From Kribbella sindirgiensis (GTDB lineage Bacteria > Actinomycetota > Actinomycetes > Propionibacteriales > Kribbellaceae): DNA of 64,000 nucleotides. How positions within the stretch are numbered: the stretch's first letter is position 1; the number at the start of each line of letters is the position of its first letter. Position numbers and translations under genes: made by a program. The stretch lies in assembly GCF_004331435.1 (NCBI RefSeq), contig NZ_SJKA01000024.1, positions 43,118 to 107,117 on the forward strand, given 5' to 3'. Positions 1-10,945 of this stretch are shown piece by piece. The notes under the pieces were generated by a model. The model saw nothing but the letters and a program-made list of their open reading frames with translations, did not search any database and was not told where the DNA came from.

Positions 1-464
1 ATCAGCAGATTGGGAGACAGGTGTCCCGACAGCCAGAGGTCGTAGAGCGTTCGGGTCATCCCGGCGAGTGCCAGCTCGAGAGTGCCCGACCGGAACATCG
101 TGGGGGTCCCCGCCGTGTTCCCGAGGCCCAGGTGCAGTGGAAGGAGCCTGTGTCGTGTGGCGAAGCCGGCCGGGCTGTCCAGGTCGACCTCGGCCAGCAG
201 GCTCCTGCTCAGCAGGCGGTCGATCAGTACGGCGCCGTTCGTGATCTCGCTGTCGGTCAAGAGGTCGATGATGCGGCTGCGCTCCCACGGGCCGGAGTCA
301 TCAGGCAGGCTGTGCGCCAGCGCCCAGACCGTGAACTCTTCGGCTGTCAGCTCAACGATTTCACTGCCGAGCCGGACCTGGTGCACCTGACTCTCCGCAG
401 TGCCGGTGAAGTGCGTTCCGAGACACTGGCCGATCGGGAACATCAACAGAGTCATGTTCCGCAC
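1..464 (-). CDS. Hypothetical protein, 5' part only (runs off the window edge)
   Basis: An open minus-strand frame begins at GTG 464-462 (or ATG 455-453) and stays open to base 1, giving 154 residues. An AGGAG at 474-478 lies nine bases upstream of the GTG, which decides the start. The visible protein starts MRNMTLLMFPIGQ and is an acidic, leucine-rich soluble sequence without a signal peptide or membrane segment. I do not recognise a family. It is divergent from the pseudokinase gene, and the 109-base gap between them must hold both promoters. Confidence 0.7.
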   Translation of the reverse strand, partial: MRNMTLLMFPIGQCLGTHFTGTAESQVHQVRLGSEIVELTAEEFTVWALAHSLPDDSGPWERSRIIDLLTDSEITNGAVLIDRLLSRSLLAEVDLDSPAGFATRHRLLPLHLGLGNTAGTPTMFRSGTLELALAGMTRTLYDLWLSGHLSPNLL

Positions 465-573
465 GGTGACACGCTCCTGGCAGGCTGCGGGCCCGCTTGC
501 AGCATGTGGCCAGTGTGTGGCCGCAGGCGCCGGGGTGGCGGCGAACGACCTGTTCGGACGGGAAGATAGACCC

Positions 574-2094
574 GTGACCGACAAGACAGGACCTGACTCC
601 GCTCCGGAGCTTCCGGGGTGTACCAACGTGGTCCTGGCCCGGTCTGGGATCCCGCGGGTGTACCGGTGCCTTCGGCAAGGGACTGCGGCGAGTGCGCTGG
701 TTTACCCGGTCCGCGTCGATGCGAGCACCGCGGCCGCGTTCAACAAGCAGGCGAAGGCGCTGCAGGGCGTCGACCATCCGCATGTCGCGTCTGTACTTGA
801 GTCTGGGGTCGCTGACGGTTTTCCGTATCTGATCAGCGTTGGTGATGCTGGGACTCTGGCGGAGCAGATACGGAGTCAGCTGCGCTCGCCTGCTGATCTG
901 GCTGTGCTCGGGCGTCAGTTGGCGCAGGGTCTGGCTGCCTTGCACGGAGCTGGGCTGGTTCACGGTGGTCTCACGCCTGGTGCGGTGGTCTTGCTGGCTG
1001 ACGGGCAGCCGCAGCTGTCTGCGCTCGCGCTCGGGTTGGGACAGCACACTGGGCACGCGGCGTTGAACTCGCCGAGTCAGCTGTACGTCGCACCGGAGAC
1101 GTTGCGAGACGGGACGCTGACTGCTGCTTCGGATCTGTACGCGTTGGGGGCTGTGCTGCACGCTGCGATCAGCGGGAAGCCGCCGTTGGCCGCGCGCATG
1201 GGTGAGACGGCCGGCGAACACATCCTGCGCGTACTGAACGAGCCGCCGGCACGTCTCGAGGTACTGCCGGACGCGTTCGCGGACGTCATCGCGCGCCTGC
1301 TGGAGAAAGACCCCGCCAAGCGGCCCGTGTCCGCAGAGGTCGTCGCCGCCGCCCTAGCGGCGTTGGCAACCCCCACAACCCCGCCAATCCCTCCCATCCG
1401 CCCCGTAACCGCCACCCCCAAACAACCACCCGCCACCACCCCACCCCTCCCGCGCCCCGCAGTAATGTCCCGAACCACCCTCCGCACCTGGCCCACCCCC
1501 ACACCCCAACCCACACCAACTCCCCAACCCCCCACTGCCACACCACCCGCCACCACCACACCGCCCCCCGCCACGACCACACCACCCCCTGCCGCCCAAC
1601 CACCCGCCAGCCCACCGCCCTCCAGCCAGCCACCCGCTGGACCGTCATCCACCAGCCAACCGTCGTCTGGTGCGGTGCCTGCTGCTGGTGGCAAGCGGAG
1701 TTGGTTGCTTGTGGCAGCGACTGTTGTTGTCGCAGCCGCCGTCATCGCGACCCTCGCCCTGGTCAACCGCAAAGGCCAAACCGAAACACCGCCACTCAGC
1801 GCCCCAACCCCCACCACACCCTCCACCCCAGCGCTAGCAGTCAAACTGAACCCACCAGCAGACCACAGCACCTACGTAGACCTCACCTGGTCAGGCCCGT
1901 CCGACGTCAACTACGCGGTAGTCATCGCACAGGTAGGCCAACCCGCAGTCGTCCGACTCGTCTACAAACACACCAGATACCGAGTCGCGGTAGTCCCCGG
2001 CATCCAGTACTGCTTCGCCGTCCAAGCCACCGACGGCATCAACAAGATGGAGACCGACCCGCGACCGGTCCGCGACGCCCAGTGCGAGCGCTGA
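574..2094 (+). CDS. Membrane-anchored serine/threonine pseudokinase with C-terminal Fn3-like domain
   Basis: About 506 aa from GTG 574. Residues 20-265 follow the bacterial Ser/Thr kinase fold: the helix-C region, an APE motif (VAPETL, 172-177) and SDLYALG (186-192) are recognisable. The catalytic loop HRDxKxxN is replaced by HGGLTPGA (130-137), the DFG position reads ALGLG, and no VAIK lysine is visible, so phosphotransfer is unlikely. A long Pro/Thr linker (about 265-370) follows, then a membrane helix (about 375-397) and an extracellular domain resembling fibronectin III. Known kinases with this layout sense the envelope; here a scaffold or ligand-sensing role is inferred. Its stop codon abuts that of the convergent transglutaminase-fold gene with no gap. 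An upstream in-frame ATG at 400 lies inside the neighbouring minus-strand gene and was not used. Confidence 0.85.
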   Translation: MTDKTGPDSAPELPGCTNVVLARSGIPRVYRCLRQGTAASALVYPVRVDASTAAAFNKQAKALQGVDHPHVASVLESGVADGFPYLISVGDAGTLAEQIRSQLRSPADLAVLGRQLAQGLAALHGAGLVHGGLTPGAVVLLADGQPQLSALALGLGQHTGHAALNSPSQLYVAPETLRDGTLTAASDLYALGAVLHAAISGKPPLAARMGETAGEHILRVLNEPPARLEVLPDAFADVIARLLEKDPAKRPVSAEVVAAALAALATPTTPPIPPIRPVTATPKQPPATTPPLPRPAVMSRTTLRTWPTPTPQPTPTPQPPTATPPATTTPPPATTTPPPAAQPPASPPPSSQPPAGPSSTSQPSSGAVPAAGGKRSWLLVAATVVVAAAVIATLALVNRKGQTETPPLSAPTPTTPSTPALAVKLNPPADHSTYVDLTWSGPSDVNYAVVIAQVGQPAVVRLVYKHTRYRVAVVPGIQYCFAVQATDGINKMETDPRPVRDAQCER

Positions 2095-4134
2095 TCACCC
2101 GATCAGGCTGCGCACGCTGAACGTCGTACGGATCCGCTCCGACAACCGCCCCTCGGCCAGCCCACGCTGAGCCTTGCGTACGGCGGACCACGCGAACTCC
2201 CGGTCCGGATCCGAGTCCTGCCCCGACCACAACGCCCGGTCCAGGCAACCGGCCAGCAATGTCATCGCCTGCGACACCGCCCCGTCCGAGTCACGCGCCA
2301 GGTCCCGCGCCGTGGCAGCCGGCGTCACCCGCATCCCGTGGTCCCGCAGCAGATCACGCGCCTCGGCCCACGCCCCAAGCGTCCCGTGCCGCCTGCGCCG
2401 CCGACGACGTACCGCCTTGGCCAGCGGCACACCAATGACCCACAACAGCCCGAGCCCCAGCAGAGCAGCAACCGCCAGAACCACCGTGAACCAGTCAGGT
2501 CCGTGATGTGGCTTCTGCGACTCCTCCGGGAACGGCAGCGTCGGCTCGGACTGGTGCTCGCGCTCGATCTCCTTCTTGGACGGCAACTGCTTGCGCACCT
2601 TCTCCGCCGCACCTGCCAGCCCACCACCCGCTTTGGACGTAGCGGTTCCGGTCGGGTCGAGCGGCACCCAGCCCACACCTGTCACCGCAACCTCGGGCCA
2701 CGCGAGTACGTCGCGGTTGCGGATCACGTAGGTCCCGTCCGGGCTCGGTGTGTCCGGCTGCTTGAACCCGACGACGAGCCGCGCCGGCAACCCGAGCAGC
2801 CGCGCCATCACGACGTACGCCGCGGCGAACTGCTCCGACGTACCGCGCTTGCTGCGCAGCAGGAAGTGGTTGAGCTGCGCGTACCCGTGGCCGGTCGGGA
2901 GGTTCTCACCGGTGGCCAGCTTGTAGTTCGTCCGCAGGTAGTTCTCGAGGACCAGTGCCAGCTGGAACGACGGCCGCACGTCACCGGCGATGCCGCGTGC
3001 CAACTCGTCGATGCCCACCGGCACCTCACCGAGGTCCGCGGTGCTCCCCGGGTCCGAGTCGACGCCGGACGACGCGAGCTGATCCGAGTCGACTGCCGGC
3101 TCGGCCCAGGTGACCCGGTACTGCGACGGTTGCTTCTGCTCGGCCAGCAACGCGCCGGACGCCGGGTCGACCAGCAGCGGCTGGTCATCCACCACCGACA
3201 GCGTCCGCGTCTGGCTGGGCAACCACGGCAGCGACCAGTCCGCCAGCGCGACGTCCGCCGACTGCCGCCGTACCGGCACTGTCACGCGGGAGTCGAGTGG
3301 CAGTTCACGTCCGAGCCGCTGGAACTTCGGTGCGGCCGTCCAGGTCACTCCGTCGAAGTTGTCCAGGGCAATCACCGGCCAGCGGTCCACTGGACCGTCA
3401 GCCCGTGCGGTGAACACCACGGTGTCCGGCGAGTGCAGCCGCGCCGCGATCTCCGTCAGCGGGTTGCTGAGCACAGTGGGCGAGTCAGGCGGGATCGGCT
3501 TCTCCAGGTGGACCGCCGTGGACGTCGGCAGCGCCAGTCCGAGTGTGCTGGCACCAACCGCCATAGCAGCGAGTGCTGCGACCAGACGGACCCAGGCGGC
3601 ACGCTCACCCGGCCACTGCAGTAGCACCAACGCGAAACAGCCAGCGAGAGCCAGTCCGACGAGTACTGCGTCCAGTCCGGTCACTGTGACGTACGCCTGC
3701 GATAGACCGGCCACCACCACGGCAGGCAGCAACGCCGCGAGCCGAGACCTCTGCAACACGCGCGCACCCACCAAACAGGCGAGCAGAACGAGCACCGGTA
3801 CGAACGCGACCAAATCCGGAGACGGAGTGGCAGGCCACGTCGACTCGAGCGTACGCCGCCAGCCCGACGTCACCGCTTCCCACAGAGACACCGGCCGACG
3901 AGCAGCGCCCGGTATGACGGCCAGCAGCGCGACGACTCCACCGACCAGCGTCAGCGGCACCCGCCAGCGAGCAACTTGTGGGCGGCGCAGGATCGCTTCC
4001 TCAACCAGGTAAGCAACTACAGCGACCGCCAGCATCGGCCAGAGCACAGCCGACGTACCGAACACTGGTGAGAACAACAGCCCCGCCACCACACCGGCAG
4101 CAAGCACTCCAAGGATCGGTAGCCGTCTTGTCAT
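2095..4134 (-). CDS. TgpA-like membrane protein with a catalytically degenerate transglutaminase domain
   Basis: 679 aa. The N-terminal 200 residues hold about six or seven membrane helices. An extracytoplasmic region follows, with a transglutaminase-core fold at about 390-500, one more helix (about 548-573), an Arg-rich stop-transfer stretch and a cytoplasmic tail. This is the TgpA/DUF3488 architecture usually encoded beside MoxR and DUF58. The usual catalytic Cys motif reads GTSEQFAAAY, with Ser433 (TCG codon, 2836-2838) in place of Cys. The His motif reads RDVLAW, with Leu477 in place of His. Only the Asp motif (DPTG, Asp493) is intact. The fold is therefore kept while two of the three catalytic residues are lost. 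The gene overlaps DUF58 by four bases (ATGA). Confidence 0.88.
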   Translation of the reverse strand: MTRRLPILGVLAAGVVAGLLFSPVFGTSAVLWPMLAVAVVAYLVEEAILRRPQVARWRVPLTLVGGVVALLAVIPGAARRPVSLWEAVTSGWRRTLESTWPATPSPDLVAFVPVLVLLACLVGARVLQRSRLAALLPAVVVAGLSQAYVTVTGLDAVLVGLALAGCFALVLLQWPGERAAWVRLVAALAAMAVGASTLGLALPTSTAVHLEKPIPPDSPTVLSNPLTEIAARLHSPDTVVFTARADGPVDRWPVIALDNFDGVTWTAAPKFQRLGRELPLDSRVTVPVRRQSADVALADWSLPWLPSQTRTLSVVDDQPLLVDPASGALLAEQKQPSQYRVTWAEPAVDSDQLASSGVDSDPGSTADLGEVPVGIDELARGIAGDVRPSFQLALVLENYLRTNYKLATGENLPTGHGYAQLNHFLLRSKRGTSEQFAAAYVVMARLLGLPARLVVGFKQPDTPSPDGTYVIRNRDVLAWPEVAVTGVGWVPLDPTGTATSKAGGGLAGAAEKVRKQLPSKKEIEREHQSEPTLPFPEESQKPHHGPDWFTVVLAVAALLGLGLLWVIGVPLAKAVRRRRRRRHGTLGAWAEARDLLRDHGMRVTPAATARDLARDSDGAVSQAMTLLAGCLDRALWSGQDSDPDREFAWSAVRKAQRGLAEGRLSERIRTTFSVRSLIG

Positions 4135-5254
4135 GCCGGTACTGCGTTCCAGGCGTCGACTGCTTTCTGGGCCGCGTCGGCGTGAATGACGTGGACGCCG
4201 GCGCCGGTGTGCAGCGCAGGCTCGTCATGGGTCAGGTCGATGCACACCACCGGGCGGTAGCTCGTCCTGAGGTTCGGTACGTCGGCCAGCCCCGCGGTGT
4301 CCCCGGTCAACACGACCAGTGCGCCACCGTCACGGGCAACTGGCAGTGACTCGAGCAGGTTGGTGTTGGTCGTCGCCTGCTCAACCCTGGCGAGCTCGTC
4401 GAGCAGATCGCCGACGGACTGCACGTCGTGGTCCGTGCCGCACGGTGTGGTGAGCCGCAACCGCTGACCTGACTGTGCAGCAACTGCCAGGATCGATGCC
4501 GCGACAGAAACCGCGGTATCGAACTGGTCCGCGGTCAGCGCACTCGTACGCGTATCCAGCAACACCTGCAAACGCGGCTGATCCGGGTCGACGTACTCGC
4601 GAACCATCAGCCGACCCGCCCGCGCGGAGGCCTTCCAGTGCACGTGGCGGACCTCGTCACCGGGCACGTACTCGCGCAGCCGGCGCAGGTCGATCGAGCC
4701 GCGCAGCGGACCAGCAGACACCGGCCCCTCGAAGTGGTGCCGTTGCCGGATGCCAGTCGCCGTACGAGCGGCGTACCGCTTCGGGTGGACGAGAAGCGTG
4801 GCTGTGCTACCGATCGAGACCTGACACGACACAAGGCCGAACGGGTCGGAGCGACGCAGCAGCAACGGCCCGACAGGAAGTGGCCCGCGGCGAGCGGTCG
4901 GCAACTCGTAGTGGTACGTCGCGACGCCGTTCGGTGCCAGTGCGGTGACTGCAACCTCGGACTGGTGCGCGCCAGCGGTGTCCGCGGCAACGAAGGCCGG
5001 CTGTCGCCGCGTGGACTCGTTGCGCACCATCAGCCGCGCCAACGCAGGTTGACCGCACTCAACGCGGTCCGGGTACAGCACACGCTCGACTGTCACCTTC
5101 GGACGGCGTACGACGGTCAACACGCTGACGAGCACCGCAGCAAGACCAGCTCCGGCCAGCACCTGCAGCATCGGGTAGCCGAGCAGCTGACCCGCTACGA
5201 GCAAGGCGATTGAGCCGACCAACACTCCCCAGGCTCGTGGCGTGAGCCTGGTCC

Positions 5255-5258
<4 letters not shown>
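4131..5258 (-). CDS. DUF58 domain protein
   Basis: 375 aa. Two N-terminal membrane helices (about 11-48) precede a beta-rich region and the DUF58 signature REYVPGDEVRHVHWK (195-209), followed by a von Willebrand A-like C-terminal half. DUF58 proteins act with MoxR AAA ATPases in metal-dependent or chaperone-like complexes at the membrane; the exact role is unknown. The start overlaps the end of moxR by four bases and the stop overlaps the start of the transglutaminase-fold gene, so the three proteins are very probably made together. Confidence 0.92.
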
Positions 5259-6258
<1,000 letters not shown>

Positions 6259-6259
<1 letters not shown>

Positions 6260-8574
6260 TACGCATCCTTCCGTCGACGCGAGGTACGTCGTACTCGTGC
6301 GGCCGGCGTACCAGCCGGGGGCAGGGCCGGAGCCGCGGATGCCGGAGCAGCCGTGGTGGATCCGGCTGCACCGGTAGCGGTCGGACTGCTGCTGTTGTTG
6401 CGCTCTCGTGTGATCGCCTTGACCGTGAAGGTCAACTGCAGAGCGGTCAGACCGGTGTAGCGAGTACTGGTTGTTGTCACAGTCCGGTCCTGCTGACCGG
6501 TGGCAGAGACGACGTAGTGCACCAGCTGGCCGCCGTTGAGGTTCGGCGCGGTCCAGATGAGAGACACCGAGCCCCTGCCTGGAGTGGCGGTCACCTTCGG
6601 CGCTGCGGCCGGAGAGTACGGATAGACGGTGCGCGTCGCCGCGGAGCGCGGTGAGGTGCCCGCAGTGTTCGTAGCGGTGACCCGGTAGCTCACGCCCTTG
6701 CCCAGCGCCGGCTTCAGCGAGATCGAGGTCTGGTACACCTGTGCCTTCGTCTTCGACCCGTCCGAGCCGAGCACCGTGTACCCGGACATGGTGTAGTCGG
6801 ACGAGCTCGGCGAGGTCCAGGACACGGTGACTGAGCCGTCGGCCTTGGTAGCTGCGCTGACCTTGGTCGGTGCACTCGGCGGCTCAGCGGTCCCGCTGAT
6901 CGACGTCACCTTCGTGTCCACGGCCGGTCCGGTGCCGACGCGGTTGGTCGCGGACACGGTGAAGATGTAGCCGCCGCCGTTCAGCAGCTGGCCGAAGCTG
7001 TGGCTGCGGGTTCCGCCGGCAACGGTGACCGACCCTGACGCGGGCAGACCGACCACGAAGGTCCCTGGAGCGGTCCGGAAGCTCACCTTGTAGCCGGTGA
7101 TCGCGGCACCGTTCGCTCGCGCCGCACCCCAGCTGACCGTCGCCTTGCCGTCACCTGGCTTGGCCGAGACCGATCCGGGTGCTCCCGGCGCGGCCGGCGG
7201 CGGTGAGGTCGGCTTCGACGTCGGTTTGCTGGTCGGTTTCGACGTCGGCTTGCTCGTCGGCGGCGGCGTGGTCGGCCTGGTCGTCTCGGTCTTCCCGGGC
7301 TTGCGCTCCGTCGCCCTGGGCTCGACCTTCTCGGTGCTGCGCGGCTTCTCCGGGCCGACGGTCACGTGGATCGGGGGCAGGATCGGCTTGTGGGACGGCG
7401 GCGTCGACGGCGGGGTAGAGGTCGGCGTACTGCTGGGAGTCGGGGTACTCGGGCTCGGAGTCGGCTTCTGGGTGGCCGACGGGGACACCGGCTTGTTGCC
7501 GCCGTCGACGTCCACCTCGCTCACGGTCCCGTCGCCGTCGACCACCGTCACGACCTCACCGGTCTCGTCGTCGATGTAGATCCGGCCGTCCTGCCCGGCA
7601 GTCACCCGCGGACCGCCCTTGTGGTCGCCCTTCTTCTTGCTGAGCTCATGCGTGTGCAGCGGCTTGCCGTCAGGAGCGAACGTCCGCACGACCCGCTTGT
7701 CGGTGTCCAGTACGGCGACAGCGGCGCCGGTCGCGGCGACGGCGTCGTACCGCCCCGGGGGCAGGTTGATGCTGTCGGCGCGCTTGGCACCGGCAGCGTC
7801 GACGAGCAGCAGCCGCTGACCGGCGAGGATCGGTATGCGCCCGTTGACGTCCGACTGGGCTACGACGGAGGTGGTCGGCAGCGAGCCGGTGACGTCCATC
7901 GGCACCGCACGGCCGGCCGTCTCACCGGTCAGCGGGGTCAGGGTCCGCTTGGACAGGTTCGCGAACGCGGGCTTGCCGCCCACGCTCAGCAGCGCACCGG
8001 CATCACCGGCCTGGGACGGCAGCTGACAGGCCAGCGTGGTCGAGCCCGGCGCCAGCTGACAGAACTGCTCGGCGTTGCGCACCCACAGCGCGCCGTCGGC
8101 GGTCGCGATCGCACTGGACACCACACTGCCCACGGTGACCGTCTGCTGCTGGTCACCGAGCCGGACGATCTGACCGTGCTGGCGGTAGACCAGGTACGGC
8201 CCGCCCTGCGTCTCGATACCGATCGGTTCCTCCGGGATCCCGATCCGGACCGTGCTCTTCACGGTCAGGTCGGACTTGCCGAACACGATCACACCGTCCG
8301 CACGGACGACGTACCCGTTGGTGCTGCCCTGGACGACCTGGCTGCCGGCCTCGGTCTGGACGCCACGGACCTCGGCGTCGACGCTCTTGCCGCCGCCGTC
8401 GACCCGGAAGACCGCGCCGACGGTCGCGTTGTACACCCAGTGGCCGGCCTGCTGGAAGGCGACCGCGGGGGCGCCGCGCCCCAGCGCGGACAGGCCGACG
8501 AACGTCCCGAGGATCAGGGCCGCGACCGTCCACCACGCAACGGGCCGACGGATCGCGCGAGCAATGCGGGTCAT
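6259..8574 (-). CDS. Secreted or membrane-anchored protein with beta-propeller-like N-terminal half and three Fn3 domains
   Basis: 771 aa. An N-terminal hydrophobic helix (about 12-33, after an Arg-rich start) is a signal anchor. Residues 40-350 form short beta repeats that look like a propeller. A low-complexity Pro/Ser/Thr/Lys linker follows (about 355-460, including repeats of TSKP). Three fibronectin III domains (about 465-735) and a polar C-terminus complete it. The gene heads the MoxR/DUF58/transglutaminase-fold operon and probably presents an extracellular binding surface linked to that complex. The convergent pseudokinase also carries an Fn3-like ectodomain, suggesting a shared extracellular ligand; this last step is inference. 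Confidence 0.85.
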
Positions 8575-8669
8575 GGGTTAGAAGGTGCCTCTCATCTGTC
8601 CAGCTGCGGTACAGCGGCGATACATCCGGCCACGAGTCGTCCGGAAGCGGACGTCAGCACGTCACTGGC

Positions 8670-10022
8670 TCACGAGGCGACCGGTGACCGTGCCGGGTCC
8701 TCCGGTTCGCCCAGCTCGGCGAGAGCCGCACGGGCCTCGCCCGCGGTCTGCGAATCCGGCAGCAGCCGCAGCGCACGGCGCAGGTACTCCGCAGCCTGCT
8801 GACGCGCTCCCGCGCTCGCCTCGGCCAGCGCCAGGTTGACCAGCACCGTGCCCTCGGCCTCCCGGTCGCCGTGCACCGAGGCGATCGCCAGCGCGGCAGT
8901 GAACTCACCACGTGCGTCGTGGACCCGACCGGACCGCGTATGCGCGATCCCAAGAACATTGCGGGTGATGAGCTCGCCGTACCAGTCCTTTGCGGCACTG
9001 GTCGCAGCAGCGACCTCGGCAACCAGCGGGGCCCAGCCCGGCACGTCACCACCGGTCTCGATGAACTGGTGGATCGCAGTGGTCAGCAGCCACGCGTTGG
9101 ACACCTCGTCCGCCGCCAGCAGCTGGCTGATGGCAGTGGTGAACTCGACGTGCCGCGTGGTGAACCAGTGGTGGGCCGCAGCCGCATGCTGTCCGTTCAG
9201 CGCGGCGGCAGCGTCCAGCACGGTCCGCACGTACGCATCAGGTCCGGGCCCCTCGGGCTTGGCCGTCTGAGGCTCCTCCGGTACGTCGGTTAGCAGTTGC
9301 TGCTGCAGCGCACGGAGCTCCGGCCCCGGCTCGGTGCCCAGCTCGTCCACGAGCGCACTGCGGGCCTTCTGGTACGTCGCGAGCGCGTCAGCACGCCGCC
9401 CCGCGTCCCGGTACGCGACAAGCAGCCGCACCCAGTTCGTCTCCCGCAACGGGTCCTCGGCGGTCAGGCTCTTGCACAGCGCGATCGCGTCGGCGAATCG
9501 CGACGTACCGATCAACGCGTCCGCCAGCCGCTCCCGGACCGACCAGTGCAGCTCGGCCAGCCGCACCACCTCCGGCTGGTGCCCGTCCGTGACGAGCCCT
9601 TCGTACGGCGCGCCTCTCCAGAGCGACTGTGCCGACTCCAGGTGCTTCAGCGCCGTCGCCGCGTCGCGTGCGGCCAGGGCCTCATCACCTGCCGCCAGCA
9701 GCGCCTGTAGCCGGTCGGAGTCCAGCTCGCCGGCTTCCACCCGGATCCGGTACGCCTTGGAGCGGCTCTCGATCCGCTGGCCGTCCGCACCGAGCGGTGG
9801 GAGAGCCCGGCGGAGCTGCCAGATGTACGTGCCGATGTTGCGCTCTGCCGACACCGGAGGTGTCTTACCGGCCCAGACCGTATCGATGATCTCGCCGACG
9901 GAGACCCAGGTGTTCGCCTTCACCAACAGCAGCGCGAGCAGCGCGCGGGGTTTGTCGGCACGGATATAGCTGACCGCATCGGTGCCATCGATCTCCACCG
10001 GCCCCAGGACCCGGAACAACAC
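8670..10022 (-). CDS. SARP/AfsR-type transcriptional regulator with BTAD and TPR region
   Basis: 450 aa from GTG 10022, chosen because a GGAGG lies ten bases upstream and MLFRVLGPVEIDG is the normal SARP N-terminus; GTG 10064 would add 14 poorly conserved residues. Residues 1-95 form the OmpR-like winged helix, with the motif RNIGTYIWQLRR. The bacterial transcriptional activation domain (about 98-240, ending LGTEPGPELRALQQQLL) follows, then TPR-like helices to the end. SARP proteins activate nearby operons by binding direct repeats. The gene lies 95 bases upstream of the Fn3 gene on the same strand, so it may control or be part of that operon. Confidence 0.88.
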   Translation of the reverse strand: MLFRVLGPVEIDGTDAVSYIRADKPRALLALLLVKANTWVSVGEIIDTVWAGKTPPVSAERNIGTYIWQLRRALPPLGADGQRIESRSKAYRIRVEAGELDSDRLQALLAAGDEALAARDAATALKHLESAQSLWRGAPYEGLVTDGHQPEVVRLAELHWSVRERLADALIGTSRFADAIALCKSLTAEDPLRETNWVRLLVAYRDAGRRADALATYQKARSALVDELGTEPGPELRALQQQLLTDVPEEPQTAKPEGPGPDAYVRTVLDAAAALNGQHAAAAHHWFTTRHVEFTTAISQLLAADEVSNAWLLTTAIHQFIETGGDVPGWAPLVAEVAAATSAAKDWYGELITRNVLGIAHTRSGRVHDARGEFTAALAIASVHGDREAEGTVLVNLALAEASAGARQQAAEYLRRALRLLPDSQTAGEARAALAELGEPEDPARSPVAS

Positions 10023-10174
10023 CGCCGCACCACCTCCACCTGCGCTGAACTCACACCGAACCACTCCGACGCAACGACCTCCCGGGCGGTTCCGTACCCA
10101 CCGCCCATGTTTCGCTACAGAAGGTAGTTACCCGTCAGCATGCCGCGCCACCCCCATCAAAGCGGAATCCCGGG

Positions 10175-10867
10175 TCAGCCGTCCCGGCCCTGCCAGGTCG
10201 TGATGCAGGCTTCGTTTCCCTCCTGGTCGGCCAGCACCCAGAAGGCGGGGGCGCGCGTCGCGGACACAAGCCGGCCGCCCGCCGCCAGTGCTGCCTCCAG
10301 GCGCCGCGGGGCCTCGTCGTGCGGAACAGAGATATCGAAGTGGATGCGGTTGCGCTGCGGGCGCGCTTGGTCCATCTGCTGGAACCAGACGGCCGGACCT
10401 TGTCCGACCGGGTCGATGAGCGGGTCCTCCGGCCCCTCGGCACCTGCCTCGCCGGTGTAGCCCAGCACCGCCCTCCAGAACGCCCGGATCCCGCCGATGT
10501 CCAGGGCGTCGATCGCGATCTCCAGAGTCTGGACGGATCGCGGCGCCCCCGTTCCGATCTCGGGCTCCGTCGACAGCCCGGACTTGTCCACGGCGGCAGA
10601 GATCCGAAGCGCGAGTTCGACGTCCAGGGTGGTGACCGCCGCGTGCTCCACCGACTGGAGGGTGAAGACGACCCGCTCGGGGCGCGCATCGACCCGGAGG
10701 TGGCGGTCGGCGTCGCCGCCGCACACCGCGACAGCATCCGCAGCCAGGCCGACCGCCCGCGCCAACGAGCCGACCGGAACCGACGTCAGCAACGCACCCA
10801 GCACGAACCGCCACCCAGCACCCTCGACCGCCTCCGAAGCTTCCTGCCGACTCAGCACCTGTTCCAT
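10175..10867 (-). CDS. Pterin-dehydratase-like and glyoxalase/VOC fusion protein
   Basis: About 230 aa from ATG 10867; an in-frame start at 10888 is also possible. The N-terminal half resembles pterin-4a-carbinolamine dehydratase in order and spacing (WRFV..., RVVFTLQS, VTTLDVELALRISAAV), but the catalytic HHP-type motif is not seen (DADRHLRVD instead). The C-terminal half is a glyoxalase-like VOC domain (FWRAVLGYTG..., RIHFDISVP, FWVLADQEGNEACI). Such fusions are common in actinobacteria as uncharacterised VOC proteins; substrate and activity are unknown. It stands alone between the SARP regulator and the divergent DUF2231 gene. Confidence 0.8.
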   Translation of the reverse strand: MEQVLSRQEASEAVEGAGWRFVLGALLTSVPVGSLARAVGLAADAVAVCGGDADRHLRVDARPERVVFTLQSVEHAAVTTLDVELALRISAAVDKSGLSTEPEIGTGAPRSVQTLEIAIDALDIGGIRAFWRAVLGYTGEAGAEGPEDPLIDPVGQGPAVWFQQMDQARPQRNRIHFDISVPHDEAPRRLEAALAAGGRLVSATRAPAFWVLADQEGNEACITTWQGRDG

Positions 10868-10945
10868 AGCCGCATCCTCGCAGGCCATCGCTACGGTCGG
10901 TCGAGCGCTTCCGAGAGCGACTGGCGTACGCGTATCGTCAGACGC

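Noticed and set aside
2338..3624. Long plus-strand ORF of 428 codons
   Set aside because: Arg/Gln/His-rich shadow of the transglutaminase-fold gene on the other strand; no ribosome-binding site and no domain features.
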